Assembly: GCF_014643775.1 (NCBI RefSeq) | Contig: NZ_BMKC01000001.1 | Coordinates: forward strand, 434,001 to 498,000 | DNA from: Arenimonas soli | Lineage (GTDB): Bacteria > Pseudomonadota > Gammaproteobacteria > Xanthomonadales > Xanthomonadaceae | Length of the DNA stretch: 64,000 nucleotides | Direction: 5' to 3' | Shown: piece by piece, positions 1 to 8,621 of the stretch | Position numbering within the stretch: position 1 is the stretch's first letter | Layout of the letters: each line of letters begins with the position of its first letter | The notes under the pieces: generated by a model | What the model was told of the DNA's origin: nothing | Seen by the model: only the letters and a program-made list of their open reading frames with translations | The model's database searches: none | Position numbers and translations under genes: made by a program

Positions 1-228
1 AGCCTCAAGCCGGTCAAGCGCCGCGGCAACCGCCGCTATTACCAGCGACACGACGTGCTGATGATCCGCCAGATCCGCGGCCTGCTGTACGAAGAGGGCT
101 ACACCATCTCCGGTGCCCGCCAGCGCCTGGAAGGCGAGACCGGGCGCATGGAAAACTCCATGACCGCCCAGGTGGTCAAGCAGGTCCGGATGGAGCTCGA
201 GGAAGTCCTGAACCTGCTCAAGCGGTAA
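1..228 (+). CDS. MerR-family transcriptional regulator, C-terminal part (5' end outside window)
   Basis: The reading frame is open from the first base to a TAA at 226-228, giving the last 75 residues of a protein. It begins SLKPVKRRGNRRYYQRHDV, the second helix and wing of a MerR-type winged-helix DNA-binding domain, followed by a helical dimerisation region that ends in LNLLKR. In Xanthomonadaceae a MerR-like gene with this sequence type lies between ihfA and a tRNA-Pro gene, and a tRNA-Pro does follow here. No metal-binding cysteines are visible in the part shown. The regulon cannot be read from this fragment. Confidence 0.85.
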   Translation, partial: SLKPVKRRGNRRYYQRHDVLMIRQIRGLLYEEGYTISGARQRLEGETGRMENSMTAQVVKQVRMELEEVLNLLKR

Positions 229-230
229 CA

Positions 231-257
231 AGATTCTCGCCCGACGGCGCTCCTACA
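231..257 (-). repeat. REP-like extragenic repeat, single degenerate copy
   Basis: The last 12 bases (246-257, GGCGCTCCTACA) are the reverse complement of TGTAGGAGCGCC, which opens the large repeat at 62936. The upstream part (agattct..gcc) also resembles that repeat. It lies between the MerR stop and tRNA-Pro, a typical place for such intergenic repeats. Confidence 0.5.
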
Positions 258-312
258 AGAGCCCGGCTTCGCGTATAATCGCCAGCCCGGCCTCGGCCGG
301 GACCACACGAAT

Positions 313-389
313 CGGGGCGTAGCGCAGCCTGGTAGCGCACTAGCATGGGGTGCTAGGGGTCGTGAGTTCGAATCTCACCGTCCCGACCA
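313..389 (+). tRNA. tRNA-Pro (anticodon GGG)
   Basis: The 77-nt segment folds as a cloverleaf: acceptor CGGGGCG pairs with the bases before the encoded ACCA, and the anticodon stem is CTAGC/GCTAG around the seven-base loop ATGGGGT. The anticodon GGG is at 347-349. The T-arm contains GTTCGAATC and the 3' CCA is encoded. A rho-independent terminator follows at 436. Confidence 0.95.
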
Positions 390-1247
390 ATTCGTGGCAA
401 GGCCGCCCGACTCCCCACGGGCCGGCGAAAGCAGACCCGCCGAAAGGCGGGTTTTTGCTTTCCGGTGCAGCACGACGGCCACGGCTGCTACCGCCAGCGA
501 ACCCATCAGCAGCCACATCGTCGGTCCCGGTCCCTGCGGCTCGAACAGCAGCGTCGGGGCATTGCCCAGCGCGTGCACGCCGACCACGACGAACAGGTTG
601 CGGGTGGCGGCGTAAAGCAGCACGAACACCAGGCCGATCAGGAACAAGCCCAGTACCGCCATCGCGATCTCCGACGGCGCGGCGCCGCGGTAGGCCAGGA
701 TCGGCACGTGCATCAGCCCGAACAGCGCCTGCGACAGCAGCGCCGCCACCAGCGCGCCGCGCCTTCCGCCGCCCAGCCGCGCCTTCAGCTGGGGCCACAG
801 GTAGCCACGGAACACGGTTTCTTCCATCAGCGCGGTGCCCAGCAGCTGCGCCAGCAGCGGGCCGAGGGCAAACCCCAGTCCCTTGGCCCAGGCGCCGTGC
901 GCCACCAGCGGCGCGTCTGCAAGCTGGGCGCCAAGCAGCGTGCCGCCCTGCACCAGCAGCCACAGCAGGGCGGTCAGCAGCAGGGCCGGCGGCAGGTCAC
1001 GGGCCCGCCAGCCCAGGGCGGCCAGGGACTGGTGGCCGGGCCAGCGCAGGATCGCCAGCTGCACCAGGCCGATCGAACCCGAGGCCAGCAGCGTGATGGA
1101 CAGCCAGCCGCCGGTGGCCGCCTGCAAATCCGCCAACGGCTGCATCGGAAACGCCGGCGACACGAACCACAGCATCGCCAGCACCGTCCAGGCGGCGAGC
1201 CAGGCGAAGGCCGGGGCAGGGGAAATCAGGGCAGTGCGCGGCGCCAT
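375..1247 (-). CDS. CPBP-family intramembrane glutamic endopeptidase
   Basis: A 290-residue multi-pass membrane protein with the CPBP/Rce1 (ABI) signature. The EExxxR motif is in EETVFRGYLWP, the downstream histidine motif is FGLMHVP, and a third conserved histidine lies in VGVHALGN. Hydrophobic segments run from about residue 12 to 240. The family includes prenyl-protein-processing enzymes and bacteriocin-immunity-type proteases; the substrate here is unknown. The last ~35 codons are unusual: they run over the tRNA-Pro terminator and the last 15 bases of tRNA-Pro on the other strand, so the charged tail after the last membrane segment may be poorly constrained. The gene diverges from the diguanylate cyclase at 1406. 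Confidence 0.85.
   Translation of the reverse strand: MAPRTALISPAPAFAWLAAWTVLAMLWFVSPAFPMQPLADLQAATGGWLSITLLASGSIGLVQLAILRWPGHQSLAALGWRARDLPPALLLTALLWLLVQGGTLLGAQLADAPLVAHGAWAKGLGFALGPLLAQLLGTALMEETVFRGYLWPQLKARLGGGRRGALVAALLSQALFGLMHVPILAYRGAAPSEIAMAVLGLFLIGLVFVLLYAATRNLFVVVGVHALGNAPTLLFEPQGPGPTMWLLMGSLAVAAVAVVLHRKAKTRLSAGLLSPARGESGGLATNWSGR
436..456 (+). terminator. Rho-independent terminator of tRNA-Pro
   Basis: CCCGCC (436-441), loop GAAA, GGCGGG (446-451) and then five T residues. It is 46 bp downstream of tRNA-Pro and lies inside the 3' end of the antisense CPBP protease gene. Confidence 0.85.
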
Positions 1248-1405
1248 GGCGTGGACATCGGTTTTGGTGAACGCAGGATTCCACGCGCCGCCGGGCCCCG
1301 CCTGTCCCGCCGGTCATCGGGACTTGCGGCAGGGTCGGGTGAAGGGTGACGCAGTCGCCGGCCACCGGGGTCCCCGGCACGTTAGGATGCGGGCAGGAGG
1401 TGCGG

Positions 1406-2845
1406 ATGACGAGCAGGCAGGTGTTGTCGATGCAATCGGGTTCGTGGCGGTCGTGGTTGCTGCATCCGCTGCTGCTGCTGCTCTGGCTGGGCAGTTTCCT
1501 GCTGGCCGCCGCGCTTGAACACGCCCCGCATGCCAGCCTCTGGTTCCCGCCGGCGGCGGTCACTTTCACCGGCTTGTACTGCATGGGCTGGCGGGCGGTG
1601 CCGGCGATCTTCGTCGCCTGCGTGCTGGGCACCTACCTGACCGAAGTCTCCAACCAGGGCGATGTGCGCCTGGGTGTGCTGGCTTCGTCCAGCCTGGTGT
1701 TCGCATTGATCCACACCGGGGCCTACGCCCTGCCGGCGATGATGCTGCGCCGCCTGGCGCCATTGGCGCTGACGGAACTGACCCTGCGGGCGGTTTCGCA
1801 ATTCCTGCTGCTCGGCGCGCTGGGTGCGCTGCTGGCTGCCGTATTGGGCGTGCTGGGGCTGAGCCAGACCGAGCTGCTTGAAGCCCCGGACATCTTCGAA
1901 CTGGCCTCGGCCTGGTGGATCGGGGATTACGCGGCCCTGGTGACCCTGGCGCCCTTCCTCGCCCTGCTGCTGCGGCACACAGGCGCCCCCGGCGACGTGA
2001 AGCGATTTCCGCCCTTTGAGTGGGGCCCGTGGCGCCTGCGCAGGTCCGCGGTCGGGAAGTTGGCGCTGCTGTTCGCGGTGACCCTGGCGATCCTGCTCAG
2101 CTACCTTGAACTCTCCAACAGCCGGGCCCTGCTGGTCATGCTGGTGCTGCCGGTGGTGCTGCAGCTGTGGGTGGTGCACACCGAAAACCTCGCCAGCGCG
2201 CAACTGGGGCTGCTGGGCTTCAGCCTGCTGACGGTGGGCGCGGCGGCGGCGGTCAACGTCGGTGAAGACGCGCTGATCCTGCAGTTCGCGGCGATCAGCC
2301 TGGCCGCCAACTCCTACCTCAGCCTGGCCGCGCCGGCGCTCTACGCGGCCAACAAGCGGCTTCGGGACCAGGTCAGCCATGACGGCCTGACCGGGGCGCT
2401 GAGCCGGGCCCGCTTCGAGGACCGGGCCGCGGTGGAACTGGCCGACGGCCTGCGTGCAGGTCGGCCAACGTCGATCATCATGCTCGACGTGGATGGCCTC
2501 AAGGAGCTCAACGACACCCATGGCCACGCCGGGGGCGACGCCGCCCTGCGCGAGCTGGTGGTTCGCTGCAAGGCCTGCCTCGGCCAGGAGGAATTCATCG
2601 GACGCCTCAGTGGCGACGAGTTCGCCATCTTCCTGCCTGGGTCCGACGAGGTGACGGCTACGGGAGTCGTCCGGGCGATCAGGGAACAGCTGGAAAAAGG
2701 CCCGGTGCAGTCCCTGGGCCGCGGTGTGTCCGCGAGCTTCGGCATCGCCGTGGCGGACGGGGGTTCACCCTCGCTGTCCCAGCTGCTGCAGGCCGCGGAC
2801 CAGGCCATGTATGCCGAAAAACGGGCGCGCCGGCGCGCGACCTGA
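1406..2845 (+). CDS. MASE1-domain diguanylate cyclase (GGDEF)
   Basis: Membrane-bound diguanylate cyclase that would make c-di-GMP from two GTP. The chosen ATG at 1406 has a strong site (GCAGGAGG, 1393-1400) six bases upstream; an in-frame ATG at 1346 has none. The 479-residue product has an N-terminal hydrophobic sensor of MASE1 type (ASLWFPPAAVTF) with about eight membrane segments to residue ~320, followed by a GGDEF domain starting DGLTGALSRARF. The active-site motif is RLSGDEF, an accepted SGDEF variant, and metal-binding DVDGLKELND is intact. No RxxD inhibitory site is visible ahead of the motif, so product inhibition may be absent. The signal sensed by MASE1 is unknown. Confidence 0.9.
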   Translation: MTSRQVLSMQSGSWRSWLLHPLLLLLWLGSFLLAAALEHAPHASLWFPPAAVTFTGLYCMGWRAVPAIFVACVLGTYLTEVSNQGDVRLGVLASSSLVFALIHTGAYALPAMMLRRLAPLALTELTLRAVSQFLLLGALGALLAAVLGVLGLSQTELLEAPDIFELASAWWIGDYAALVTLAPFLALLLRHTGAPGDVKRFPPFEWGPWRLRRSAVGKLALLFAVTLAILLSYLELSNSRALLVMLVLPVVLQLWVVHTENLASAQLGLLGFSLLTVGAAAAVNVGEDALILQFAAISLAANSYLSLAAPALYAANKRLRDQVSHDGLTGALSRARFEDRAAVELADGLRAGRPTSIIMLDVDGLKELNDTHGHAGGDAALRELVVRCKACLGQEEFIGRLSGDEFAIFLPGSDEVTATGVVRAIREQLEKGPVQSLGRGVSASFGIAVADGGSPSLSQLLQAADQAMYAEKRARRRAT

Positions 2846-2868
2846 GTCGCAGGCCATCGCGGCTCGCT

Positions 2869-4779
2869 TCAGTTGGTTTTCGCCTTCGGCCCGCACCCGG
2901 ACTCACCGCCGGGGCCGGTCTCGACCAGGGCCAGCAGGGCGGCCGGTGGCGCGATGGCATAGAGTGCGGCCGCCGCGGCGCCGCGCAGCAGCAGCGGCCC
3001 GCCCTGCGGCCGGATGCTGGGGTCGAGCAGCGGGCCGCTGAGCTGCAGGGGCGAGCGCAGGCTGAAGGGACTGAAGTCCTTTGGCCTTGGCCGCAGCACG
3101 ATATCGAGCTGCTCCTCGCCCAGGTCCACCGTGCCTTCGCCCAGCACCAGGGTGTCCGACGTGTCGAAACCCAGGGCGCGCGACGTCATCAGGCCGTTTT
3201 TCACCGCGAAATCGGCGTAACCGCAGTGCACCGGCACTTCCTTGTCCTTGCCCAGCTTGAACTTGATCATCTCGGCGATGTCCAGGCCGACCAGTTCCAT
3301 GATGTAGTTGCTGATGCGGCCCGGGCCCATGGCCAGCCCGGCCTCGCCGTCGGCCGTGGCCAGGAAGCCGGCGACCGAATCGCCGCTGCCGTGCAGGCGC
3401 ACGTGGCCACCGAGGGAGCCCTGGCTTTGCGCCGCTTCGGCATCGGGCAGCATGCGTGGAAGCTGCAGGCCGCGCGCCTTCATGTCGATCTGTGCCCGCA
3501 TCGGATCCTGGCGTGCGTCCAGGCGCACCGAGCCGTCGAAGTGGCCGCCGGCGAAGCCAAAGTCCAGCGGATCCAGGTGCAGGTCGCCGTTTTCCAGCAC
3601 CAGGCGGGCGTCCAGGGACTCAAAGGGCAGGGGTGGCGCAGTCAGCCGCTGCGCGACCAGGCTGACCCGTGCATCCATGGAGCGCAGCTTTTCGGTGTCG
3701 TAGACGCTGGTCGGGAAGAGCCGGCCGTCCTGCGGGTCCGCCGCCTGGGGTTTGCCACCGATGAAACCGGCCAGGTCGTCGAGGTCGAGCTTGCGCGACT
3801 TGAGGTCCGCCACCAGCAGCGTGCGTTCGCGGCCGGTGTCCACGCTGACTTCGCCGGCCAGGTCGGAATTGCCGACGGTGCCGGTGACGCCGCGGTAGTG
3901 CCAGGTGCTGTCGGTGCGGCCCAGGCGCCCGGTGAGGTCGTAGGCGGCGGTCTCCGGGATGGCCAGTCCCAGCAGCGGATAGAGTTCGGCCATGTCGGCA
4001 CCGGCGATCGCGAAGTCGAGTTCGAAATCCTGCAGCTGCAGCACCGAGCGCAGGCCACCGGACGCGCGCGCGCGGGTGGCGCCGGCTTCGGCGGAGAGGT
4101 CGATCCAATAGCGCTGGTCGGGGTCGGTATCGACCAGGTGCAGCGGAGAACCGATGCGGCCTTCGATTGCGAAGGGGTTTTCGCGGTAGGTGCCACCGCC
4201 TTCCACCAGCAGCGGCGGCAGGCGGCCGGCGGCGGTGGGTTCGCCGCTTTGCACGGTCACGGCCAGGTCGGTGCGGCGCTGTTCCTCGAGCAGGCGGAAC
4301 CGACCCTGTTCAACCCAGAGCGCGCCGATGTCGGGGAACCGGCGCGGCAGGGGTTCGGTGACCGGCTCGTCGCTGAAACGCCAGTTCGCGCGCAGTCCGG
4401 CGTCGCGCTCGAGGTTGAGCACGGGCTGGTCGAGGTGGACCGAAACAATCGCCACCTGGCCCAGGAACAGGCGCCAGGGCACCCACTGGACTTCGACGTG
4501 GCGGGCTTCGAACAGCGAAGGCTGGCTTGCCCAGTCGGCGTTGCCGAGGCGAACGTCGCGGCCGGCGACGGTTTGCCGGACCACGCCGGGCGACACCGAA
4601 AGGCCGCCGATGCTGAACTCGCGGCCCGTGCTGGCGCGCACCTGGTGTTCGATCAGCGCCTTGGCGATGGGGTTGCCGGCCAGCAGCACGAACAGCACGA
4701 CAAGCCCGACCAGCAGCAGGCCGCGTGCGTGCGGGACCTCGGTGCGCGTGACTCCGGAAGCGGCGGATCGGTCGGCCAT
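2869..4779 (-). CDS. AsmA-family inner-membrane-anchored protein
   Basis: A 636-residue protein with one N-terminal membrane segment (GLLLVGLVVLFVLLAGNPIA) followed by a long periplasmic beta-rich region. The pattern after the anchor (EFSIGGLSVSPGVV, then LGNADWASQPSLFEARHVEV) is typical of AsmA/DUF748-type proteins, which belong to the bridge-like lipid transport group between the membranes. The C-terminal part (VDLGEEQLDIVLRPRPKDFS..SPLQLSGPLLDPSI) is the conserved AsmA-like end. A GTG six bases upstream (4785) is an alternative start, and neither start has a good ribosome-binding site. It converges with the cyclase gene. A role in phospholipid transport or envelope stability is inferred from the family only. 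Confidence 0.8.
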   Translation of the reverse strand: MADRSAASGVTRTEVPHARGLLLVGLVVLFVLLAGNPIAKALIEHQVRASTGREFSIGGLSVSPGVVRQTVAGRDVRLGNADWASQPSLFEARHVEVQWVPWRLFLGQVAIVSVHLDQPVLNLERDAGLRANWRFSDEPVTEPLPRRFPDIGALWVEQGRFRLLEEQRRTDLAVTVQSGEPTAAGRLPPLLVEGGGTYRENPFAIEGRIGSPLHLVDTDPDQRYWIDLSAEAGATRARASGGLRSVLQLQDFELDFAIAGADMAELYPLLGLAIPETAAYDLTGRLGRTDSTWHYRGVTGTVGNSDLAGEVSVDTGRERTLLVADLKSRKLDLDDLAGFIGGKPQAADPQDGRLFPTSVYDTEKLRSMDARVSLVAQRLTAPPLPFESLDARLVLENGDLHLDPLDFGFAGGHFDGSVRLDARQDPMRAQIDMKARGLQLPRMLPDAEAAQSQGSLGGHVRLHGSGDSVAGFLATADGEAGLAMGPGRISNYIMELVGLDIAEMIKFKLGKDKEVPVHCGYADFAVKNGLMTSRALGFDTSDTLVLGEGTVDLGEEQLDIVLRPRPKDFSPFSLRSPLQLSGPLLDPSIRPQGGPLLLRGAAAAALYAIAPPAALLALVETGPGGESGCGPKAKTN

Positions 4780-4856
4780 GGCCACAGCATAGGCTTGGCA
4801 AACCGACCCGCAGCCGAACGGCGCGGGCGCCGTTCAGGTTCGGGAAACCGGCGCGA

Positions 4857-6647
4857 TCAGCTGTCGAACAACGCCTCGTCCAGGGCCAGCAGGTTGCCGG
4901 CGCCGCTGCGCATCGCCGCGGCATGGGTCTGGGTGCGCGGCAGGATGCGGGCGAAGTAGAAGCGGGCGGTCTCGCGCTTGGCCTTCTTGAAGCCGTCGCC
5001 GTGGCTGCCGGCTTCGGCCGCCACCACCGCGCGCGCCCACCAGTAGGCCAGGGCGACGTAGCCGGAGTAGAACAGGTAGTCCACCGACGCGGCGCCGACT
5101 TCATCGGCGTTGGCCATGGCCTTCTTGCCCACTTCCATGGTCAGCTCGCCCCACTGCTTGGCGATCTCCGCCAGCGGCAGCACGAACTCGGTCAGTGATT
5201 CGTCGGCGGCGTGTTCGGTGCAGAACTCCTGGATCATCTTCATGAACATCTGCAGGCCGGCGCCCTGCAGCTGCATGGTCTTGCGGCCCAGCAGGTCGAG
5301 CGCCTGGATGCCGGTGGTGCCTTCGTAGATGGTGGTGATGCGGGCGTCGCGCGCCAGCTGTTCCATGCCCCATTCGCGCACGTAGCCGTGGCCGCCGAAA
5401 CACTGCAGCGCGTGGTTGGTGCACTCGATGCCCCACTCGGTGAGCATGCCCTTGACGATCGGCGTCAGGAAACCCAGCAGCGTGTCGGCCTGCTTGCGTT
5501 CCTCGGCGTCGGTGGACTGTTCGATGACGTCCACCAGGGTGGCGGCGTGCAGCGCCAGCAGGCGGCCGCCTTCGCCCAGCGCCTTGCAGGTAAGCAGCAT
5601 GCGGCGGATGTCGGCGTGCACGATCAGCGGGTCGGCGGGCTTGTCCGGATTCTTGGCGCCCGACAGCGAACGACCCTGCAGGCGGTCGCGCGAATACGCC
5701 AGCGCGTTCTGGTAGCTGCGGTCGATCAGGGCCAGGCCCTGCAGGCCCACGGCCAGGCGCGCGGTGTTCATCATGGTGAACATCGCATTGAGGCCCTTGT
5801 TCGGCTGGCCGATCAGGTAGCCCTGGGCGCCGTCGAAGTTCATCACGCAGGTGGACGAGCCATGGATGCCCATCTTGTGTTCGATCGATCCGCAGCGCAC
5901 CGCATTGCGTTCGCCGACGCTGCCGTCGCGCGCGGTGCGCTGCTTGGGCACGATGAACAGCGAGATGCCCTTGGTGCCCGCGGGGGCGTCGGGCAGGCGC
6001 GCCAGCACCAGGTGGATGATGTTGTCGGTGAAGTCGTGTTCGCCGCCGGTGATGAAGATCTTGGTGCCGGTGATGGCGTGGCTGCCGTCTTCCTGCGGTT
6101 CGGCCTTGGTCTTGAGCAGGCCCAGGTCGGAGCCGCAGTGCGGTTCGGTCAGGCACATCGTGCCGGTCCACCGGCCCGAGATGATGGGCTTGAGGAAAAC
6201 CTCCTGCTGCCATTGTTCGCCGTGGTGCTTCAGGGCCTCGGTGGCGCCGTGCGAAAGCAGCGGGTAGTTGCCCCAGCTCAGGCAGGCGGCGTCGATCATT
6301 TCCTTGAGCGCCGCGCCGAAACTTTCCGGCAGCGCCTGGCCGCCGAACTTTTCCGGCGCGGTCAGCGCGGTCCAGCCGCCCTCGACGAACTTCGCGTAGG
6401 CCTCCTTGTAGCCCGGCGGCGTGGCCACCTCGCCGGTGGCCTTGTCGAAGGTGCAGCCATGTTCGTCGCCGACGGCGTTGAGCGGCGCGAGCACGGTTTC
6501 GTTGAAGCGCGCGGCTTCGTCCATGACGGCGTCGAGCAGGTCGCGCTGGCCGTTTTCGATGCCCAGCCTTGCGTACAGCTTGTCGGCGCCGATGACGTCA
6601 TAGAGCGCGAACTTCATGTCGCGCACGGGAGCGGTGTAGCGGTTCAT
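4857..6647 (-). CDS. Acyl-CoA dehydrogenase (FadE-like, with C-terminal extension)
   Basis: A 596-residue FAD-dependent acyl-CoA dehydrogenase of the long class. It starts with an N-terminal extension (MNRYTAPVRDMKF), has the middle domain motif MCLTEPHCGSDLGLLKT and IFITGGEHD for FAD and substrate binding, and then HALQCFGGHGYVREWGMEQ and ITTIYEGTTGIQALDLLGRK, typical of the C-terminal domain. A further ~120-residue domain follows, as in the family carrying an acetyl-CoA-dehydrogenase C-terminal-like extension. It would catalyse the first oxidation in beta-oxidation or a related acyl-CoA pathway; chain-length preference cannot be read. AAGGAA lies seven bases before the ATG. It is the distal gene of a small lipoprotein-dehydrogenase pair. 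Confidence 0.9.
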   Translation of the reverse strand: MNRYTAPVRDMKFALYDVIGADKLYARLGIENGQRDLLDAVMDEAARFNETVLAPLNAVGDEHGCTFDKATGEVATPPGYKEAYAKFVEGGWTALTAPEKFGGQALPESFGAALKEMIDAACLSWGNYPLLSHGATEALKHHGEQWQQEVFLKPIISGRWTGTMCLTEPHCGSDLGLLKTKAEPQEDGSHAITGTKIFITGGEHDFTDNIIHLVLARLPDAPAGTKGISLFIVPKQRTARDGSVGERNAVRCGSIEHKMGIHGSSTCVMNFDGAQGYLIGQPNKGLNAMFTMMNTARLAVGLQGLALIDRSYQNALAYSRDRLQGRSLSGAKNPDKPADPLIVHADIRRMLLTCKALGEGGRLLALHAATLVDVIEQSTDAEERKQADTLLGFLTPIVKGMLTEWGIECTNHALQCFGGHGYVREWGMEQLARDARITTIYEGTTGIQALDLLGRKTMQLQGAGLQMFMKMIQEFCTEHAADESLTEFVLPLAEIAKQWGELTMEVGKKAMANADEVGAASVDYLFYSGYVALAYWWARAVVAAEAGSHGDGFKKAKRETARFYFARILPRTQTHAAAMRSGAGNLLALDEALFDS

Positions 6648-6665
6648 GGGTCGGTTCCTTGGAGG

Positions 6666-7133
6666 TCAGCGGAGCACGCCTTCGAGCCCGGGGACCGGGT
6701 CGAGGCGGCTGGGATATTCAATGTCGTCGTTGGTGCCCGGGTCGCTGCTGGCCAGGCGGCCGGACAGCAGGTAGGCGACGCTGCGGCGGTTGGCCAGGGC
6801 CTGCACGACGGCGTCGCGGGCGCCCGGGCCGGGCGTGAAGACCTGTTCCACCAGCTCGGCCGATCCCGGGCCCACGGTCACGCCGGGATCGAAGTCGAAA
6901 CGCGTGGCCTCCTGCCCGCCGACGGTGAAGCCGGCCTGCAGCCGCGAGAAGCGCATCGGCACGGTGCTGAAGTTGCGGATGCGCAGGCTCAGGCGCCACG
7001 TGCCGTCGTCCTGGACCCGCAGCTCCTGCACGCTGGCCTGGGGCGGGTAGACCCGCTTGGGCGGGCCGCCGGCGCAGGCGGCCAGCAGGGCGATCAGGAC
7101 CAGGAGAAGGGCGGCAACAGTGACTCTGCGCAT
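6666..7133 (-). CDS. Small lipoprotein, LEA14/water-stress-like fold
   Basis: A 155-residue predicted lipoprotein. The signal peptide MRRVTVAALLLVLIALLAAC ends in a lipobox LAAC, followed by AGG. The mature part (LRVQDDGTWRLSLRIRNFST, then FSRLQAGFTVGG) resembles the LEA type-2/WHy beta-sandwich found in Xanthomonad envelope lipoproteins. The gene ends 18 bp upstream of the acyl-CoA dehydrogenase start, so the two may be cotranscribed, although no functional link is evident. Function unknown. Confidence 0.7.
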   Translation of the reverse strand: MRRVTVAALLLVLIALLAACAGGPPKRVYPPQASVQELRVQDDGTWRLSLRIRNFSTVPMRFSRLQAGFTVGGQEATRFDFDPGVTVGPGSAELVEQVFTPGPGARDAVVQALANRRSVAYLLSGRLASSDPGTNDDIEYPSRLDPVPGLEGVLR

Positions 7134-7197
7134 GGCGGGCGGGCTCCGGAAAACAACCCCCGGAGCATACCAGCCCGTACGTTGACGGCGCGTGGGC

Positions 7198-7857
7198 TCA
7201 GGTCATCAGGCCGCGCCGGACCGCGTAGCGGATGACGTCGGCGGTGTTGCGGGCCTCGAGCTTGGCCAGCACCCGGGCCCGGTGGTTTTCCGCGGTCTTG
7301 GTGCTGATGTCGAGCCGGCGGGCGATTTCCTTGGTGCTCATGCCTTCGATGACCAGGTGGAAGACCTCGCGTTCGCGCGGCGTCAGGCTGCCGTAGGGGT
7401 CGTCCATGGCCTGCTTCGGGCGGTGCAGCTGCTCGGCCAGGATGCGCGAGGCTTCGGGACTGAAGTGGCCGCGGCCTTCGCCGACGTTTCGCACCGCCGC
7501 GACCAGTTCGGCGGTGGGGCTGTCCTTGAGCATGAAGCCGGTGGCGCCGGCGCGCACGGCGTGCAGCAGGTATTCCTGGTCCTCGTGCATGGTCAGCACC
7601 AGCACGCGGGTGCGCGGGCAGTCGGCCTGCAGCCGGCGCACGACTTCCAGGCCGCCAAGGTGCGGCATGGAGATGTCGATGATGGCGACGTCGGGGTCGT
7701 GTTCGGCGGCCAGCGCCAGGGCTTCCAGGCCGTTCGAGGCCTGGGCGACCACCTGGCAGGCGCCGGCGGTTTCAAGCACCGAAACAAGGCTTTCCCGGAC
7801 CAGGGTGTGGTCGTCGGCGATCAGGACCCGCAAGCTGCGGCCCGGGAGCGTGCTCAT
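7198..7857 (-). CDS. NarL/LuxR-type response regulator
   Basis: A 219-residue two-component response regulator. The receiver domain has the acidic pair D15-D16 (VLIADDHTLVRE), the phosphoacceptor D61 (AIIDISMPHLGG) and the conserved Thr/Lys region (LVLTMHEDQE, FMLKDSP). The C-terminal LuxR-type helix-turn-helix is LTPREREVFHLVIEGMSTKE. Its ATG overlaps the histidine kinase stop by 4 bp (ATGA at 7854-7857), so it is translationally coupled to the kinase and almost certainly its partner. It is the last gene of the FHA-kinase operon. Confidence 0.93.
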   Translation of the reverse strand: MSTLPGRSLRVLIADDHTLVRESLVSVLETAGACQVVAQASNGLEALALAAEHDPDVAIIDISMPHLGGLEVVRRLQADCPRTRVLVLTMHEDQEYLLHAVRAGATGFMLKDSPTAELVAAVRNVGEGRGHFSPEASRILAEQLHRPKQAMDDPYGSLTPREREVFHLVIEGMSTKEIARRLDISTKTAENHRARVLAKLEARNTADVIRYAVRRGLMT

Positions 7858-8621
7858 GGGGCCAGTATGCCAGCCTCGCCGGGAATCGGGACCACGGCCT
7901 CGAGGCGGGTGCCGTCCTTGCCCGATTCAAGCAGCAAGCGGCCCCCGTAAAGCGCCACCCGGTCCTTCATGCCGCCCAGGCCGGTGCTGTCGCCGCGGCG
8001 GGATTTTTCCAGCGCCGCGGCGACGTCGAAACCCGGGCCGTCGTCCCACACCGTCAGCCGGAGCAGGCCGGCGCGCACGCGCACCGACACGATGGCCTGG
8101 CTGGCGCCGGCGTGGCGCAGCACGTTGGCCAGGGCTTCCTGGGCCAGCCGGAACACCAGGGTCTGCAGGTCGGGTTCGAGCGACGGCAGCGGGTGGGCGC
8201 TGATCTGGATGGCCAGGCCGGCGGGATTGCCCAGGGTCCGCGCCAGCCAGTCCAGCGCGGCTTCCAGGCCCAGGTCGTCGAGCACCTGCGGGCGCAGCAG
8301 GCGCGAAAGTTCGCGGGTGTCGGCAAGGCCCTGCGTGCACAGGGCAAGGCTGGCGTCGATTTCGGGCTGCAGGTCCGGGCGGGTGTCGCCCAATTGGCTG
8401 GCCAGCAGCGACAAGCGGTGCTTGAGCGCGGTGAGGTTCTGGCCTAGCCCGTCGTGCAGTTCGCGGGCCAGGCGGCGGCGCTCCTCTTCCTCGACCCGGA
8501 ACACCGCCCGGCCCAGGCGCTGGAACTCGCGCTCGTTGGCTTCCAGGCGCTCGACCAGGGTCCGGTAGTCGCCGCGCAGGGTTTCGAGCGTGCTGGCCAG
8601 GTCCTCAGTCTTCGCGGGCAT
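7854..8621 (-). CDS. Soluble histidine kinase (HisKA_3 / NarX-like)
   Basis: A 255-residue sensor kinase with no membrane segment and no recognisable sensor domain. A short N-terminal coiled coil leads to the HisKA_3 dimerisation motif RRLARELHDGLGQNLTALKH, with the phosphoacceptor at H56. The HATPase domain shows the N box (AQEALANVLRHAG), the DDGPGF box and the GLGGMKDRV glycine box. The ATG at 8621 lies inside the end of the Ser/Thr kinase gene (17-bp overlap) and has a GGAGG-type site upstream. Without its own sensor it probably receives its signal through a partner, most simply the TPR-bearing Ser/Thr kinase encoded immediately upstream. It would phosphorylate the regulator at 7198. Confidence 0.9.
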   Translation of the reverse strand: MPAKTEDLASTLETLRGDYRTLVERLEANEREFQRLGRAVFRVEEEERRRLARELHDGLGQNLTALKHRLSLLASQLGDTRPDLQPEIDASLALCTQGLADTRELSRLLRPQVLDDLGLEAALDWLARTLGNPAGLAIQISAHPLPSLEPDLQTLVFRLAQEALANVLRHAGASQAIVSVRVRAGLLRLTVWDDGPGFDVAAALEKSRRGDSTGLGGMKDRVALYGGRLLLESGKDGTRLEAVVPIPGEAGILAP

